Shown: positions 21,629-34,240 of the stretch, piece after piece
How the letters are laid out: every line of letters begins with the position of its first letter
How positions within the stretch are numbered: the first letter of the stretch is position 1
Assembly: GCA_022393335.1 (NCBI GenBank)
Contig: JAJEKB010019162.1
Location: 1-64,000, forward strand
Origin: Macrotrachela quadricornifera
Lineage: Eukaryota > Rotifera > Eurotatoria > Philodinida > Philodinidae
Reading direction: 5' to 3'
DNA length: 64,000 nt
Notes under the pieces: generated by a model
Database searches by the model: none
Told to the model about the DNA's origin: nothing
Seen by the model: only the letters and a program-made list of their open reading frames with translations
Made by a program: the position numbers and the translations under genes

Positions 21629-24349
21629 GTGTCCAACACTTTCTACCAGCACAAAACGGTACACCAAATGACATGGAAGCATCCAGGAAACAAAAAATGG
21701 CACATGCTGGATTATACACTTGTTAATAAAAAATTTCGTTCAAGTGTAGAGGATGTCAGAATGTATAGAAGTGCATCTCGATCTATTGGTACAGATCACC
21801 ATCTTGTAAGAACAAAGTTGAAGTTGCACTTAAAATGTAGGAAGAAAGCAGAAAGACCACATTTAGTTCGAATGGACATAAATAAAATGAAAGATGATGA
21901 ATTAAAGAAGAAATTTCAAGAACAACTCTCGAATAAATTGGAAGATGTTAGTGCACAAAAGAAGACAGTAAGTGAAAAGTATGAAGAATTCACTGATTAT
22001 GTGAAGAAACTGAGCGGTGCAGTATTTAATCAAGGACAAAATAAACCAACAAAATCAAAAGAGTGGGTGACAGAGTAAATTCTTAATCTTGTCAATGAAA
22101 AAGTAGCTGCATTTGTCGAATGGCAAAATCATTCTCAAACAAGGATGGAACGAAAATATCGGAATAAATACTGCCTACTAAGAAAACTGGTAAACAGAAA
22201 AATACAAACTCGACGACTCGAGTATTGGGATGAAGTGAGTGAAGAAATTGAAAAGGCTATTAAACAGCATGATCCAAGCACAGCGTATAGGGTGATAAGA
22301 CAGCTCAAAGGTGGAAGAAGCAATGTAGACAATATGCCAATACAAAACAAACAAGGTAATATTCTTACAAACTCAAATGATGTAATGGTGCGGTGGCGAG
22401 AATACTTCTGCGAGTTATTGAATGTCCACTCCATTATTGATTCAAATATTATTCAACAAAGCTCAATACCTACTATCTCAACAACAGAACAAGTACGACA
22501 AGACAAACCACCATCTCTGTCTGAAATCCATGATGCTATCAAACAAATGAAGAACAGAAAAGCCCCTGGTATCGACAATATATCTGCAGATGTGCTCAAG
22601 GCTGGCAGCATGTCTATGGCTAGGAGGGTGCATGAAATAATATGTGATGTTTGGAACGACGAAGTAATAATAAAAGATCGGACAACCGCCATTCTGATTC
22701 GGTTGTACAAAAACAAAGGGGATCGTACAGTATGCAATAATTATAGAGGCATATCTCTTTTGGCGGTAACTGGCAAGATTTTCTCACGTGCAATACTAAA
22801 CCGGATACAAAACATGATCGACAAACAATTGCTTGAACAACAAGCTGGTTTTCGCCGCAACAAATCGACAATTGATCACATCTTCACACTCAAATTAATA
22901 ATGGAAAAATCTCAAGAATATAACAAACCACTGTTCTTGTGCTTCATTGATATACAAAAGGCGTACGATTCTGTTGACAGAAACTTGTTATGGAAAGTAT
23001 GTAGGTGTTACAGTATATCTGACAAGTTGATTCGATTGCTAAAACTGCTTCAAAGCAAAACAAAAGCTCGGGTGCGTATTAATGGTGAATTATCAGAATC
23101 TTTTGAAACGGAAACTGGTGTGATGCAAGGAGGGATTATATCACCGATGTTGTTCAATATATTCTTCGACTACGTCATAAGAAAGGTGATTGAAGAAGCT
23201 GGAGTAAATGGTGTAAAGCTGGCTTTCGGCAGTAAAGATTTTTTCCATACAGTTAAAGATCAGTTTGAAGATCTTGATATAGTGGCTTTGATGTATGCGG
23301 ATGATCTGGTAGCAATAAGTGATAAAGCAATTGATATCGAACGTTTCATTCGAACGTTTGAAAAAGTTACCCAAAAATGTGCATTAACAATGAACGTCAA
23401 AAAAACATGCACGATGGCCATCAAACAATTTGAAGAAGATGCTCAAAGAAAAGTCATCAAAGGACAAGAAATTGTTGTACCAAAGCTCGATATAACAATT
23501 CGAAATGAAAATATTGAACTGGTTGAGCATTTTCCTTATCTAGGATGCATAGTCTCGAGAGATCAGTCAATGGAAAAAGAAGTAGAAACAAGGCTGGCAA
23601 AGGCAGCAACTGCTTTCAATATGCTTCGCAACACCATCTGGTATCGAAAATCCATATCAATTGAAGCTAAATTTCGAATCTTTCGTGCATGTGTATTACC
23701 GGTCTTGCTATATGGTAGTGAAGTTTGGTCAATAACTGTGGCACAAGAAAGAAGGATGAACTCCTTCTATATGAAATGTCTACGAACAATTATTGGTGTG
23801 AATTTGGGTGATCGAATGGCAAACAACACATTGTTAGAAATTACTGGACAACCAAATATTGAAAACATAATGAGAAGAAATAGATTGAGATGGTTTGGGC
23901 ATGCCAATAGGTTGGATAAGGAAGACAATCGACCATCGTTAGTGAGGAAAGTTATGTTTTCATACTACCCAAATGTGAAGCGACCAAGAAATGGTGGTAT
24001 AAAAAAAAGATGGGAGCATAAAATCGATGATGATCTTAACAAATGCCAAATTCATAACTGGAGAAGGGACACCTTAGTTAGAGAGAAATGGAGAGAAATG
24101 ATTAATAAGCCGGTGCAAGTCAAACCAGTACACAGTGACATCAAAAGCATCGTGCAAGAGTACAAGAAGATGGCTGCAAAAAGACGAAGAGGCGTACACC
24201 AAATCAAGGTTACAGAAGCACTTAGTCGAAATCAGAACAACACGTATACATGTCCAAAATGCACCAGATCTTTCAAGCCTCAAGGAATCACTAATCATGT
24301 ACTAATGTGTGCAAAAGATTGGTGTATACGAAACAAAATTCACATGTAG
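21629..24349 (+). pseudogene. second LINE (endonuclease end, RT, zinc finger), one stop from intact
   Basis: The 5' part (21,629-22,078) holds the last third of an APE-type endonuclease (HMLDYTLVNKKFRSSVEDVR, GTDHHLVRTKL). A single TAA at 22,076-22,078 separates it from a 734-residue frame (22,145-24,349) in the same frame. Counting in that frame: RT motif NRKAPGIDN at 137, FIDIQKAYDSVDR at 267-279, GVMQGGIISPMLFN at 325, YADD at 384-387, and a C-terminal CPKC..H..C zinc finger at about 703-722. The RT portion is complete and fully open, so this copy is young relative to the minus-strand LINE. The 5' end is truncated: the first two thirds of the endonuclease are missing. Confidence 0.88.
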
Positions 24350-24640
24350 CGTAAAGAGAACGTGTTGAAAACAGTGGGTGCAAATACTTCATGCAATATG
24401 ATGGGTGCAATCGAAACCTCTCCCCTGTGGACTGGAGGTTACATCCGGAGAACAGGCTCAAGTATTGGCATTTAACGGCGAACCAACTGGAAATCCACTA
24501 AAAGAACTTTCTACTTTATTTGTGTATTTTTTTCCTTGTGTGTATTTATTTTCATTTCCTTTTTTAAGTTTACTGTACTTTTTTTGATCGTCACCCCACA
24601 CCGAAAGGTAAGGGTAATAAATCTATCTAATGAAAGATGC
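24350..24640 (+). other. 3' untranslated region of the second LINE
   Basis: Follows the LINE stop codon and ends near CGAAAGGTAAGGGTAATAAA at about 24,600-24,620. The exact 3' end was not fixed; no poly-A tail or clear target duplication was found. Confidence 0.45.
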
Positions 24641-26015
24641 ACAATCAGTATCATAATTTCTACGACACAGGTGCAGCCATGGTGAACAATAGCACAATAT
24701 ATGTGATGGTGATCAATTATAGAAAGGCTTTTCAATGGAAAGCTTTGAGTATGAGAATCTTTCGGTGACGTATATTTTGCCTTTTATTTTCGATGTGAAA
24801 AACATTTATAATATATAGGTAGAAAAAAAAAACCATAATTTCATTCTTAACTATTTATATTTCGTTTTTTATTACTCGGGCGCATGCATAACGAAGAACG
24901 TAATACTTTCATATGCAAAAAGAGTACATAGTAATGCGTTTTAAAAAGCATTTGTTTGGAGAATAAACAAGTCGAAGAGTAATAGTTCTCATCATTTCAG
25001 TTCTTGCCGTAAAAAAAATTTTCGCATTCAAAAGTCTACTTTTTCGCTACGTATCTGCTGAAATAGTTTATTACAAAAAATTAAAAGCCTAGGGAATACT
25101 GCAATCACAAACAGGTAAAACAATATAATTTGTAGTTTAATCTGAGATATATTATTACTGAATGGCATTCTACGCTGTAAAAATTCATCGTATAGTAAAA
25201 AATCCTTATTTTCCGTTGATGCTCATAATCGAATACCCGTCCAGCATTAATTGGCCTTATAATTCATTTCATATACCCTTTTAGTTCACAAATTCTTTGG
25301 TGTGTATGAATAACAATATATCCTTTTATGGTTTACAAAAGTCATAAACCCTTCGGGTAATGGTTTATACGATAAATTAATGCTAAAAAAATATTTGATT
25401 ATAAGTATAAGCCAATAGTGAGGGTTTATTACTCTAGGATGACTTTACAGTGTAGATTTTGACTATATTAGATGAGAGTCATATATCAGAAGAGTTAGTC
25501 TTCAGCTTTAGCTGATGTATCGCCTCCAATGTTGTTCTTACTCTCATCCTCAGTTATGTACTTGTCCTCGGTCTAGTTACCAACGTTTAATGAAAAAAAT
25601 GTAGCTGTATATTATAGAGAAGACCTGAAAACATAAATTCCAGAAGCTACTGCTATTATCTTGATTGAATATACCGTATTAGAATGGTTTTATCAGGAAC
25701 TTTTCCTTACCTATGAGTTTATATTATCGTAAAAGAGAGTCATATAAAAAAGATACATTCTAAAAAAATAAGTGGTGTACCAAACCTGTGCCAGAGTTAA
25801 GAACCTTTTTGATTCCAAACGGAATTACGGGACTTTTTTTGGTTCTGTATGCATATTATCTAGCGGTTGTGAGCTCGGAAATTTCGCAGAAAACGAAAAA
25901 GGTTTTTCACTTGAGTCCAGATTCGATAAAACATCTATTTTTTAGAGTCTATTATGTCATAGAAACCTAATTGTTAACGTTCTTTATAAAACGAAAAGGA
26001 AAACAAAAATAATAT
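24641..26015. other. no gene seen
   Basis: AT-rich non-coding sequence. The short ORF at 25,788 has no recognisable feature. Confidence 0.4.
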
Positions 26016-26017
26016 GG

Positions 26018-26095
26018 CTTGACTCAACTCAAAGCCTCTCTGAAATGACTCGGATTTGGCGTGACTGCAAAACGGTTTGCCTCGCTCATGCATGC
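26018..26095. mobile_element. degraded end of the GACTCGGACTCG hAT-type family
   Basis: GGCTTGACTCAACTCAAAGC, then TGAAATGACTCGGATTTGGC and GGTTTGCCTCGCTCATGCAT, match the right end of the element at 9,379-10,480 with many changes. The other end was not found nearby. Confidence 0.5.
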
Positions 26096-26439
26096 AGTTG
26101 AAAAAGTGTTTTTTTAATTTTCAAATCAAGAAAAACAGTATATCAGCATTATCTCAAAGAGAGTTCAAGGAAAAGCTAACGAATCGTAAAAAGTAATTGT
26201 TCACTCTGTTTCGCTTTGTCGTAACCGCAGGAAATTGTTTAGCCTCTCCTAAACTAATGATATTCCACTACCTATGATCAGCACTTCGCTAATAGAAATC
26301 TCTAATAAAACACTACGCTGAAGAATAATCATCAAGCGATAATTATGCCAGATAATTTAATACGACGCATATATACAAAAACTTCGTAGTACAAATTCCT
26401 TTACTATAAAAGAAATAAACTTTTACAAGTGAGACAACC

Positions 26440-27115
26440 TGAATCTGCCTAATCATATATAAAAAATGAACGTTAGTTGAGGAAAGCGTGTTCCATACCG
26501 TTTAAGAATCAGAAGATGTTTCTGCATAGAGTTACGTTCCCTAATAACGACGGCAAAAAGTATCTCATTTTGTTTCAATTCACGTTCACTTATTTCAATA
26601 CCGATTTCAAATAATTTTATATTTGAGTAATCTTTCAATGACGCTCTTTCAAGTGGTGTGTTTCCGCTCCTTTTTCTTCCATCATTTCATTATGAGATCA
26701 CCGGTCCATGATAAGGCACCGTGGAGGTCGTTATTCGATACTAGTTCCATAATAACGACGACGACCAGCTGTTTTTTATTCCCAATAAAGATGTTTCAGC
26801 AAAGATTATGCTAAAAAGCAGTTGTTTTATGAAGAAAAGCTTTTTCACGCTTATTATGAGGAAAATAAAACAAGGTTTCAATGTCAAGTTTTAAGATCCT
26901 CTCATACTCTGTCTATATCTAGCGGATCATGGTGATTCAATAATGTCATAAGAAAAAGCTAGAACCAGAAACAATCATCTCGAGCCATTCGAAAAAAAGT
27001 ATCCCGAATAGCAACGCCCAGCAAGTTTTTTTCCCTTAATAACGACGATTAGCTGATTTTGCAACATCATAATGATTTCAACCAATTCTTCTCCTTAATA
27101 ACGACACATCGTTAA
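26440..27115 (-). repeat. scattered TAATAACGACG words, possible decayed repeat protein
   Basis: The word CC(N)TAATAACGACG occurs four times (about 26,547, 26,748, 27,036, 27,097). Read on the minus strand it gives a recurring VVI(K/R).(K/E) phrase, and GNTPLERASLKDY appears at about 26,640-26,680, faintly like an ankyrin repeat. Spacing is irregular (201, 288, 61 bases) and stops are frequent. This may be the residue of a repeat-protein gene, or chance. Confidence 0.25.
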
Positions 27116-27299
27116 AGGATGAAGTATTATTCATCGACTAGATATTAATTTGGGTTCGGTATACTTTATTGACAACTTGTTTTGTCACTGTAAGTTTTTC
27201 ATATCATAGCTCACTAAATCTGGTAGCTTCCAGGATGTAACACAAGAAGATATGAACTAGTTCTCCATAGATAAATAACGAATGAGAATACGAAAGATC

Positions 27300-27490
27300 C
27301 GCCTGACGAAACTTGCGCACGAGGGTGTGGATGAGGGTTTAGAAACAATACGACTTCTCTCAGCCTGAGGCTCACCATCGCATCACATCCGCACCATTAT
27401 TCTCATTACGCTTCCTCACCTCACTTACCTTCACCATCGCACCACATTCAAACCTCATTCTTATTACTCTCCCTCACCCTCATATTCCAC
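27300..27490. repeat. CTCACC/CATCGCA pyrimidine-rich low-complexity tract
   Basis: Irregular repetition of CTCACC, CATCGCA(T/C)CACAT and CTCATTCTTATTAC. Similar tracts occur at 43,370-43,560 and 49,990-50,015. No coding content. Confidence 0.45.
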
Positions 27491-28850
27491 CTAGGAAAAC
27501 TTTTTGACACCATACTCTCAACAAACTCCAATTTTTTGTCGCCAAAGTGTACCGGATCCAAATCCAGGTGGATCTTAGAAAATAACAGGCGTAACATCCA
27601 GCTAAACCTGCAAAAGGTAACAGAAGACGAAGCAAAGTTTCTTCAAAACACCAGAGATAGTTCATGCCTTCTATTGCTATTCTCCCTGATTGATGAATAT
27701 AATAGTAAAATATAGACTGTTGTTTCGTTCACTCAATATGACCGTATTTTATTTATTTTAGATTATTTTACACAATAAATCAAATGGCCGGTAGGTATAT
27801 CTTTACTTTTTCCAGTATCCGCGAAAGTGGATGGGGGATGTAAGGGGATGCGCACCCTCCAATAATTGAAAACTACTTATTATTAGCCATCCAAATGAAT
27901 AGTATTTTTTTAATCCACAAAATATCTTTCAATGGTGTCCTGATTGGAAAGGGGAGTCACGGCATGGTTTTTCTACAATAATAATCGGCAAGTACTGTTG
28001 AGTTATCGATGGAAAAAATGAAGTTCTATGGCAAGTTGAACAGATTAGCTGGTGTTTTTATTCGAAATTCTGACTTATACGGTAGTTTTTACCACAAAAT
28101 TTTGTAACATTGAAATTTTTCGTTTCAAGAAGTAGCCTTATGGTCATACTTACTTTGAAAATAACTATGATGTTTCTGTTTTATAGCATTCTTGATTGCT
28201 TCCTACTTTCTGATCAGCTTTATTTACAAGCAGTTGTCGCTAGTGTGACCGATTTCGGCGGCGAAATTATTGAGAGTTATACCAACACGTTTTACTTTCG
28301 AGAACAATAACGAAAAGAAGAGATTTTCATGGGTCTGTCGTGAGAAAAGTTTTCGCTTCGCGAAAAATAACAGTTGCGTAACCGTAGTTAACTTAGAAAA
28401 ATTTCTAAATTTAGTTCGTTTTTCCTTTGAAACAGCCTAGTCGAGAGGAATTGTCGACAGAGTGGCCGCCTTAGGCACAGAAATATTGAGGAATTTCCTT
28501 ACACCAGACGCTGGTTGTCTTCTTGAAAATTTGCCAGAGAAAGTCAAAATTTCTAAGAAGGTTGTAAAAGGTTTTCGCTCAGCGAAAAATTATTACATTT
28601 CATGTTGCATGAGAAAGACGAGTATCAGGTGTGGTGCGAAAAAAATTTTGCTTTCTCCAAATCTGACTACTTCAGGAGTCTTATACCCCCTCTCCTCTAA
28701 TCCTGGAATCCTTGCACGAAACCTGACTATTTCATTGAATTATTTATTTTAAGCAATAGTTTTACTTCTTTCTATAATCAGTTAGTGCAGAAAACGGCAT
28801 TTTGCTGTTTGAATTAGGAAGTATTTTCCAATACTACGGTTCATCATGCC
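27491..28850. other. no gene seen
   Basis: Non-coding in appearance. GTTTTCGCTTCGCGAAAAAT (28,348) and GTTTTCGCTCAGCGAAAAAT (about 28,571) are two similar short hairpins 220 bases apart. The ORF at 28,462 begins at GTG and has no motif. Confidence 0.35.
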
Positions 28851-28851
28851 T

Positions 28852-28998
28852 AAATGTCATTTCGAAACAGAAAATAGTAATTGATCGACCTTCATAAACG
28901 GCTTTGAAACGTTGTTTTATACGTATACATGTAGTAACGTCAGGGAAACGTTTACACAGATCGATCAATTCTTATTTTTTGCTTCGGAATAGCATTTC
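28852..28998. repeat. 147-bp inverted repeat, MITE-like
   Basis: AAATGTCATTTCGAAACAGA with AATTGATCGA on the left pairs imperfectly with TCGATCAATTC and GCTTCGGAATAGCATTTCG on the right. Likely a small, old MITE. Confidence 0.5.
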
Positions 28999-30550
28999 GA
29001 TACGATAAATTGTTATGCAGGGAAAAGCGTATCCTGGATCCTGATTCACAGGAAAGCAGTGGTAACGGTCATCGTAAGTATAGTGGTACTGATACACTGG
29101 TACAAAGATTCAGCACTAGAAAAATCAGTTCTCCCTATAACCATGTAGAGCCTCTGTAACTTCATGCGTCCTACTTTGAGGAGGTCCATATAACTTGTTG
29201 GGCTGTACTTAGGAATGGTTCTTATAACTTATCGGACCTTATCTAAGTTTGATCAACTTAACATTCTGGGCTTTAAGAGAATACATCCTATTACACGATG
29301 TTGAGCATTGCCGAATCAGTTTCATCCAGAATCAGTTCAATCCGATTCGGGAAACACGAGCGTCACTGAACGTAAGAGACCTACCCGTCATTGATAGAGC
29401 TCCGTCGACTCCCGAATTCCGAAAACTGAGTCAAAACGGAATCGCACAGAAATCCTGGAAATTGCCACCGATTCCGCAATGTACAACATTGAAGAATAGG
29501 ATGACTGCTTGGCTTCAACTAGATGTGATCTCTCAAACAGTTAAGGGCCTATCTAGAAGTGGTCTGTACAAATTTTGCATGACTAACTGGGAGTGGTTCA
29601 TATAACGTTTTTTTGGTCTATGTAGAAGTGATTCCGATAATAATATTTTTAGAGATCATTTTGCGTATAGCTCAAGGAAGATCGAATTGATTTCAATGCT
29701 AGAAATCACTCGAAATTATTGCAAGACATTAAAAAGCCGCCAACAGCTTGATTAGAAATAACATTGTGATTAATTTCTATTCCATTTTTCTTGATTTCTT
29801 CTACAGGTGAAAACCATCTGAAATCAATGAAATAAAAATATTGTAGAATCAGTTTGTTTCCCTTGATATAGATGGGCAGGAAAATTTACAAAGATCACTG
29901 TTATGTAAACCATAAAAATTACAAGTACTACTCCTAATTGTGATAAATTGTAAACAGCTATAAAGACCGCTGCTAACTAGAATCGAAAAAGTTATAATAG
30001 AGCACTCAAGTGTAGACTCCGAAAAATGAGAAAGATCGCTCTTGAATGGGATCAAAAACTGGTGAGCGTCTCCTCTAGGTAGGTTGAGAATAGAAAAAAT
30101 GAGTAGTTTTATGTGGATTAGCAAAACCAGTCGACCAGTATCTGGAATTGATCTGCTTGAAGAGACCAGTTCCAAGAACTGATGGATTAATTTTAAGAGG
30201 CCTAGGGGAAATCTATGATGTTTCAGTGAAGAATTCTTGAAAGATTCGATCAGAATCCTGCAAGAGCTCGCCCTTTTCTTCTGAGGAAATCGATAAATCC
30301 TGGGAGAAGTGTATAGCCATTAAATTTCAAAATCTTGACCAGAACCTGATTAAATCTTCGCAGAATCCTCTCTCATAATCTTATGGAGTCCTCGACAGAA
30401 TCCTAAGTACGTTTTGGTGGGATCTTGTATTCTTATATCAGAAAAAAATCTGAGCAATAACTTGAAGAAATCCTGATCAGGATTGAGACTAGGGACATAA
30501 GCAGCTCCCTTTATTGATCAGGATCTGTCTAGGAATGATCCCATAGCTGC

Positions 30551-32283
30551 CAGAGATAGAGTCGGTTTGAATTTTTGAAAATTTAAATCAAACCAAATCA
30601 AACCGAACCGACTTAGAAAAACGTTTTATCAATCCAACAATCAGATGTCTTATTTTTAACATCAATAATATTCTATTCTTTTTTGTTGATTTTTAAATTA
30701 GTATATCGTCCCTCTCCACACCATATTAAAAGCCTCCGTGAACTTCTAATACGTTCACCGTCTGAAGTTGCCAGTGAGGCTTCTATTAAGGTCCCCCATC
30801 AAAAATCGATCTCAATCCCGTTATCTACAAGTGAACTGAAATTTGGAACATATGTTGGGGCTGAAGTGAGGAGACTGTGGTACAATTTTCAGCTCGATTC
30901 CATGACATTTGACAGAGATATGAACTAAACAAGGGCAAAAGTAGCTCATTTTACTTTCAAGATTTATTGATCCCATGCCTTTCAATATATATAAATTTTT
31001 TTCTTATTAGAAAGAGCATGTCAGAATACGGGGCACCACAGAGTCCTTTTCTCGAATTTTTATTTTTTTAGCGGAGAAAAGGGATCACAAGTTCAATTAT
31101 TCAAAAAGGGCGCCAAAAATGGCTGTCTAGTTACACGAATGACTGCATATATGATGAAAAATAGAGCTTAATTAAAAAAAGAACTCTGTGTTGCTCTGTA
31201 TGTTGACGCGCTCTTTTAAATAAAAAAAAATTTATATATATTGAAAGGCACGGACCCGAGAAATTTTGGAAACAAAATCAAAAGCTCATAAATCGAGAAA
31301 AAGCGAAAAATATTTTTCGTTTTTTCCAAAATGAGCATATTTTTTCAAGAGCGGGGTAACGAAAATGATCGAAAATTTTGACCAAAATAGAGGTGACGAA
31401 GAAAAAACAACATCATATCTGAAAGAGCAGAATATGGGCTATCGCTCCATGCATTTATCTCAAATTTATCAATTTTGGTGAAAACGGAGTATTTTTGAGG
31501 GAGCCTTAAATCTCAAAAGAATTCCATAAGATGTGGCAGCAAAAACTGTTGTCATAGTTTTTCCACGTTTTTATGAGTTTTTCAGAAGATTTTCGGCAGT
31601 ATTTCAAGCCGTTAGTACAGTTATATAGAAATCAGCCAAGTTTTTAGCTCAGCACCGAAAAATTTCGGTAATTTTTATCCGAAATTTAGAAAAAAATCTG
31701 GAAAATTTTAAATTTTTTTGGAAAATCAGGAGATTTCTGATATGTGAAGCGCATTGTTCATCTCATAGGGGCTTCCAAACTCGGAGGGCTTCTGTTATGG
31801 AGAGTGGTTTACAAATCTTTTCCGCAGAAAATGATTGAGGAATATAACATCGATTTAATAAATTGAATGTTGAAGAACATGAAGAAAATAAATTAGAAGA
31901 TGAAGCAACTGGCTGAACACCAGTAGAATTCGATGCGGATTCAAGATCAATGGCATTCAATGTGGATAATGGTACAGAAATATTCATTGTATATTAAATT
32001 GATTTAGTTAATTATCATTAGAAATATGAATTTTTTTTTTCTATATTAATATATCATGAGCATATTTAAGACTGATTTTCTTAACAAAGACACAAAAGTA
32101 TGTCGATACTCTTATCGTTACTTAGGACAAGTTGTTACAATTAAAATATCAATCATTTTAATCTTCTATATTTTTTATATTAGTTCAAAATAAAATCGGT
32201 TTTAGCATCTAAAATTTAAACCGCAAAGAACTGAAAACGAGATCGGTTTGCAAAGTTACGAATTGAACCGATTCCCATCTCTG
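30551..32283. mobile_element. hAT-type element with perfect 8-bp target duplication
   Basis: The left end CAGAGATAGAGTCGGTTTG and right end GAACCGATTCCCATCTCTG are inverted copies, flanked by ATAGCTGC at 30,543-30,550 and 32,284-32,291, an exact 8-bp duplication as expected for hAT. The 1.7-kb interior has no intact transposase; a 74-residue minus-strand frame at 31,763-31,987 (starting MNISVPLSTLNAIDLES) may be a remnant. A smaller MITE lies inside, and a fragment of the right part recurs at 60,385-60,603. Confidence 0.85.
30976..31250. mobile_element. 275-bp MITE nested in the hAT-type element
   Basis: TGCCTTTCAATATATATAAA at the left recurs inverted at 31,231-31,250. Inner words (CACCACAGAGTCC against GAACTCTGTGTTG) also pair. 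No target duplication identified. Confidence 0.65.
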
Positions 32284-32905
32284 ATAGCTGCTTAGAAACT
32301 ATATGAAAGGGCTCTCTATAATTTCTTGAAATTTACTCAAGAATGGTCAAATAACTTCTGGGAACTTCATAAATATAGTCTCTGTAACTGTTTTCGGTAG
32401 CCTAGGGTGAAAATAGTTCATTCAGAATGATGGCAACCACGTTTCAAGCAACCATCAAGAAGTTAAAGAAATCATCCCTAGATAGGTCCGGACAAGTTAT
32501 CAAAACTAGTCTCAAATCACTCGCAATAAGTTATGGACACCATCTCTCGATAAATTCTAAAAATTCATAGAAATCATCTTCGGATAGTCCCGAAAAAGTT
32601 ACAGATAATACAACCAGATATGCCTTGAAAAGTTATTGAGACTATCCTAAAATAACGCTGGAGATGTGACGTGATATACTCTTTGATGGTCTCCATAAAA
32701 TTACAAGAACTACCTTCCTATAGTCTGGGACGAATCATCGATGTCATCTTTAAATAGACCCAAAAAAGTTACAGAGACTATCTCCGGACAGCTTCGAACG
32801 AGCCATGAATATCATCTATCAACATGTTTCGAAAAGCTATAGAGACTATCTTTAGCTAAGTTTCAAAACTATGAGAAGCTACCTTACATAACGTATTACC
32901 GTTGA

Positions 32906-33836
32906 CTGATTTATATCTAAAACTATTATACGGTTATTTCAATTCCAAACTAATAGTTGAGGTTGAGTTTGACCGGAGTTGAACTTGATTCATAGGCTCA
33001 ATAAACGTCAGCAATCATATCCTAAAGTGTACCACTATACGAAAATATTTTTAGGTCGATGATACGGTTGCCCTGGTAAGCGGTGAACCGACGGACGAGC
33101 GACTCGCGATTCACTGTCTCCGTTTCAGTTTTAATCCTGATAGATCCTATTGAATCCTTACAGAATTTCCAATATCGTAAAATTATATCAGAGTCTTATA
33201 TAACTCGCTAGAATTCACAAATATGTCAACCCCTTGAGTTTACTTTGCTTTCCTCATCGTATATCCGTAGGACTGATTCCCTCTTTTTTCGATAATTTTT
33301 CGGATCCTACTGGATCCGGTTGGATTATAGAATTCAGCAAGATCGGCTTTTTCCTTCTTATAAATGAGATTTTTCGAGAAAACATACTATTTTTAATGAC
33401 ATTATCCGGTTTCCTGAACTTCCCAAAATAAAATATGAGCAGACAGAAGACGACAAAATCGATTATATTATGGCCAAGTATGGTCATAATACGATAGTTT
33501 AAGGTGGTGTAAGAAAGAGATACGACCGTATACGGCGTTGTAAGCGATCGTTTATGGAGTTACGCATCACTATTGGTTTCTCGAGATATGCCTCTATCAT
33601 TTATAAAAAAAATCAGCTCATTTGCTCGGGTCATAATGAGATATTGAATTTACTTTCAATAACATAGCTGTAGAACTACTCTGTATATGTTACAGTTGCT
33701 TTCATACAGTTATTATTTGTATTTGAAGATGACTTGATGACAAGTCGAAAGTTTACATATGGTTATTTCCGTGATCAAACAAATATGATCGTCGAACTAG
33801 CACATTTTACTCTGAGTTTATTATCATTTCTATAGA
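32906..33836. other. no gene seen
   Basis: Non-coding in appearance; overlapping short ORFs on both strands at 33,234-33,487 lack any motif. Confidence 0.4.
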
Positions 33837-33844
33837 CTTAAAGC

Positions 33845-34192
33845 CAGAGTTAGAATCGGATCGGTTAAATTGGCGGGACCGACTGATCTTCGCTAGTTTA
33901 CAGATCGAAAAAAATCGTCGTAGTACCCGTCAGGTTTTTGTCAGAAATGAATTTTACGACTTTTGAGGTATGCAACTTCTTCTTGGTTACATATATCGCA
34001 AGCAAGTTAAGTTATTTTATCAAAATATTAACTATAAAATCTGACTAAAACACAAAATACCGGACATTCATTGAAGTCTTTCTCTTTAACCAATAGTGAA
34101 TAACCAAACAAACCGGTTAGTTTTTGCCAGTTTTTACCTGTCTGAAAAGTGTTTTGGACCGGCCGGGCACCGGTTGGATCGATCCATCTCTA
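33845..34192. mobile_element. 348-bp hAT-type MITE
   Basis: Left end CAGAGTTAGAATCGGATCGG and right end GGTTGGATCGATCCATCTCTA are inverted and similar. Flanks CTTAAAGC (33,837-33,844) and CTTCAAGC (34,193-34,200) form an 8-bp duplication with one mismatch. It ends 48 bases before the first ATG of the papain-like gene, so it may lie in that gene's promoter. Confidence 0.65.
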
Positions 34193-34240
34193 CTTCAAGC
34201 GTTATTGTCAAAAAACCATTTCTATTTTGAGTAATCTAAA

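Larger units (their letters stand above)
29125..32905. mobile_element. foldback-like structure with about 35-bp degenerate subrepeats
   Basis: The left stretch (29,125-29,640) repeats a unit like CTCTGTAACTT..GGGCTA..TAGGAGTGG; the right stretch (32,290-32,905) carries the same unit in reverse (GTCCCGAAAAAGTTACAGA, ACTATCTCCGGA). The two form inverted arms of a large element, split by the hAT-type insertion at 30,551-32,283. Units are strongly diverged and the outer ends are uncertain. ORFs here (for example 29,249-29,605) are not genes. Confidence 0.5.

Noticed and set aside
20914..21719. Long ORFs across the N gap
   Set aside because: The open frame is unknown sequence; only the part at 21,369-21,625 has a recognisable reverse transcriptase match.
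28462..28752. 96-residue plus-strand ORF
   Set aside because: Starts at GTG, has no motif, and lies in a region without other coding signs.
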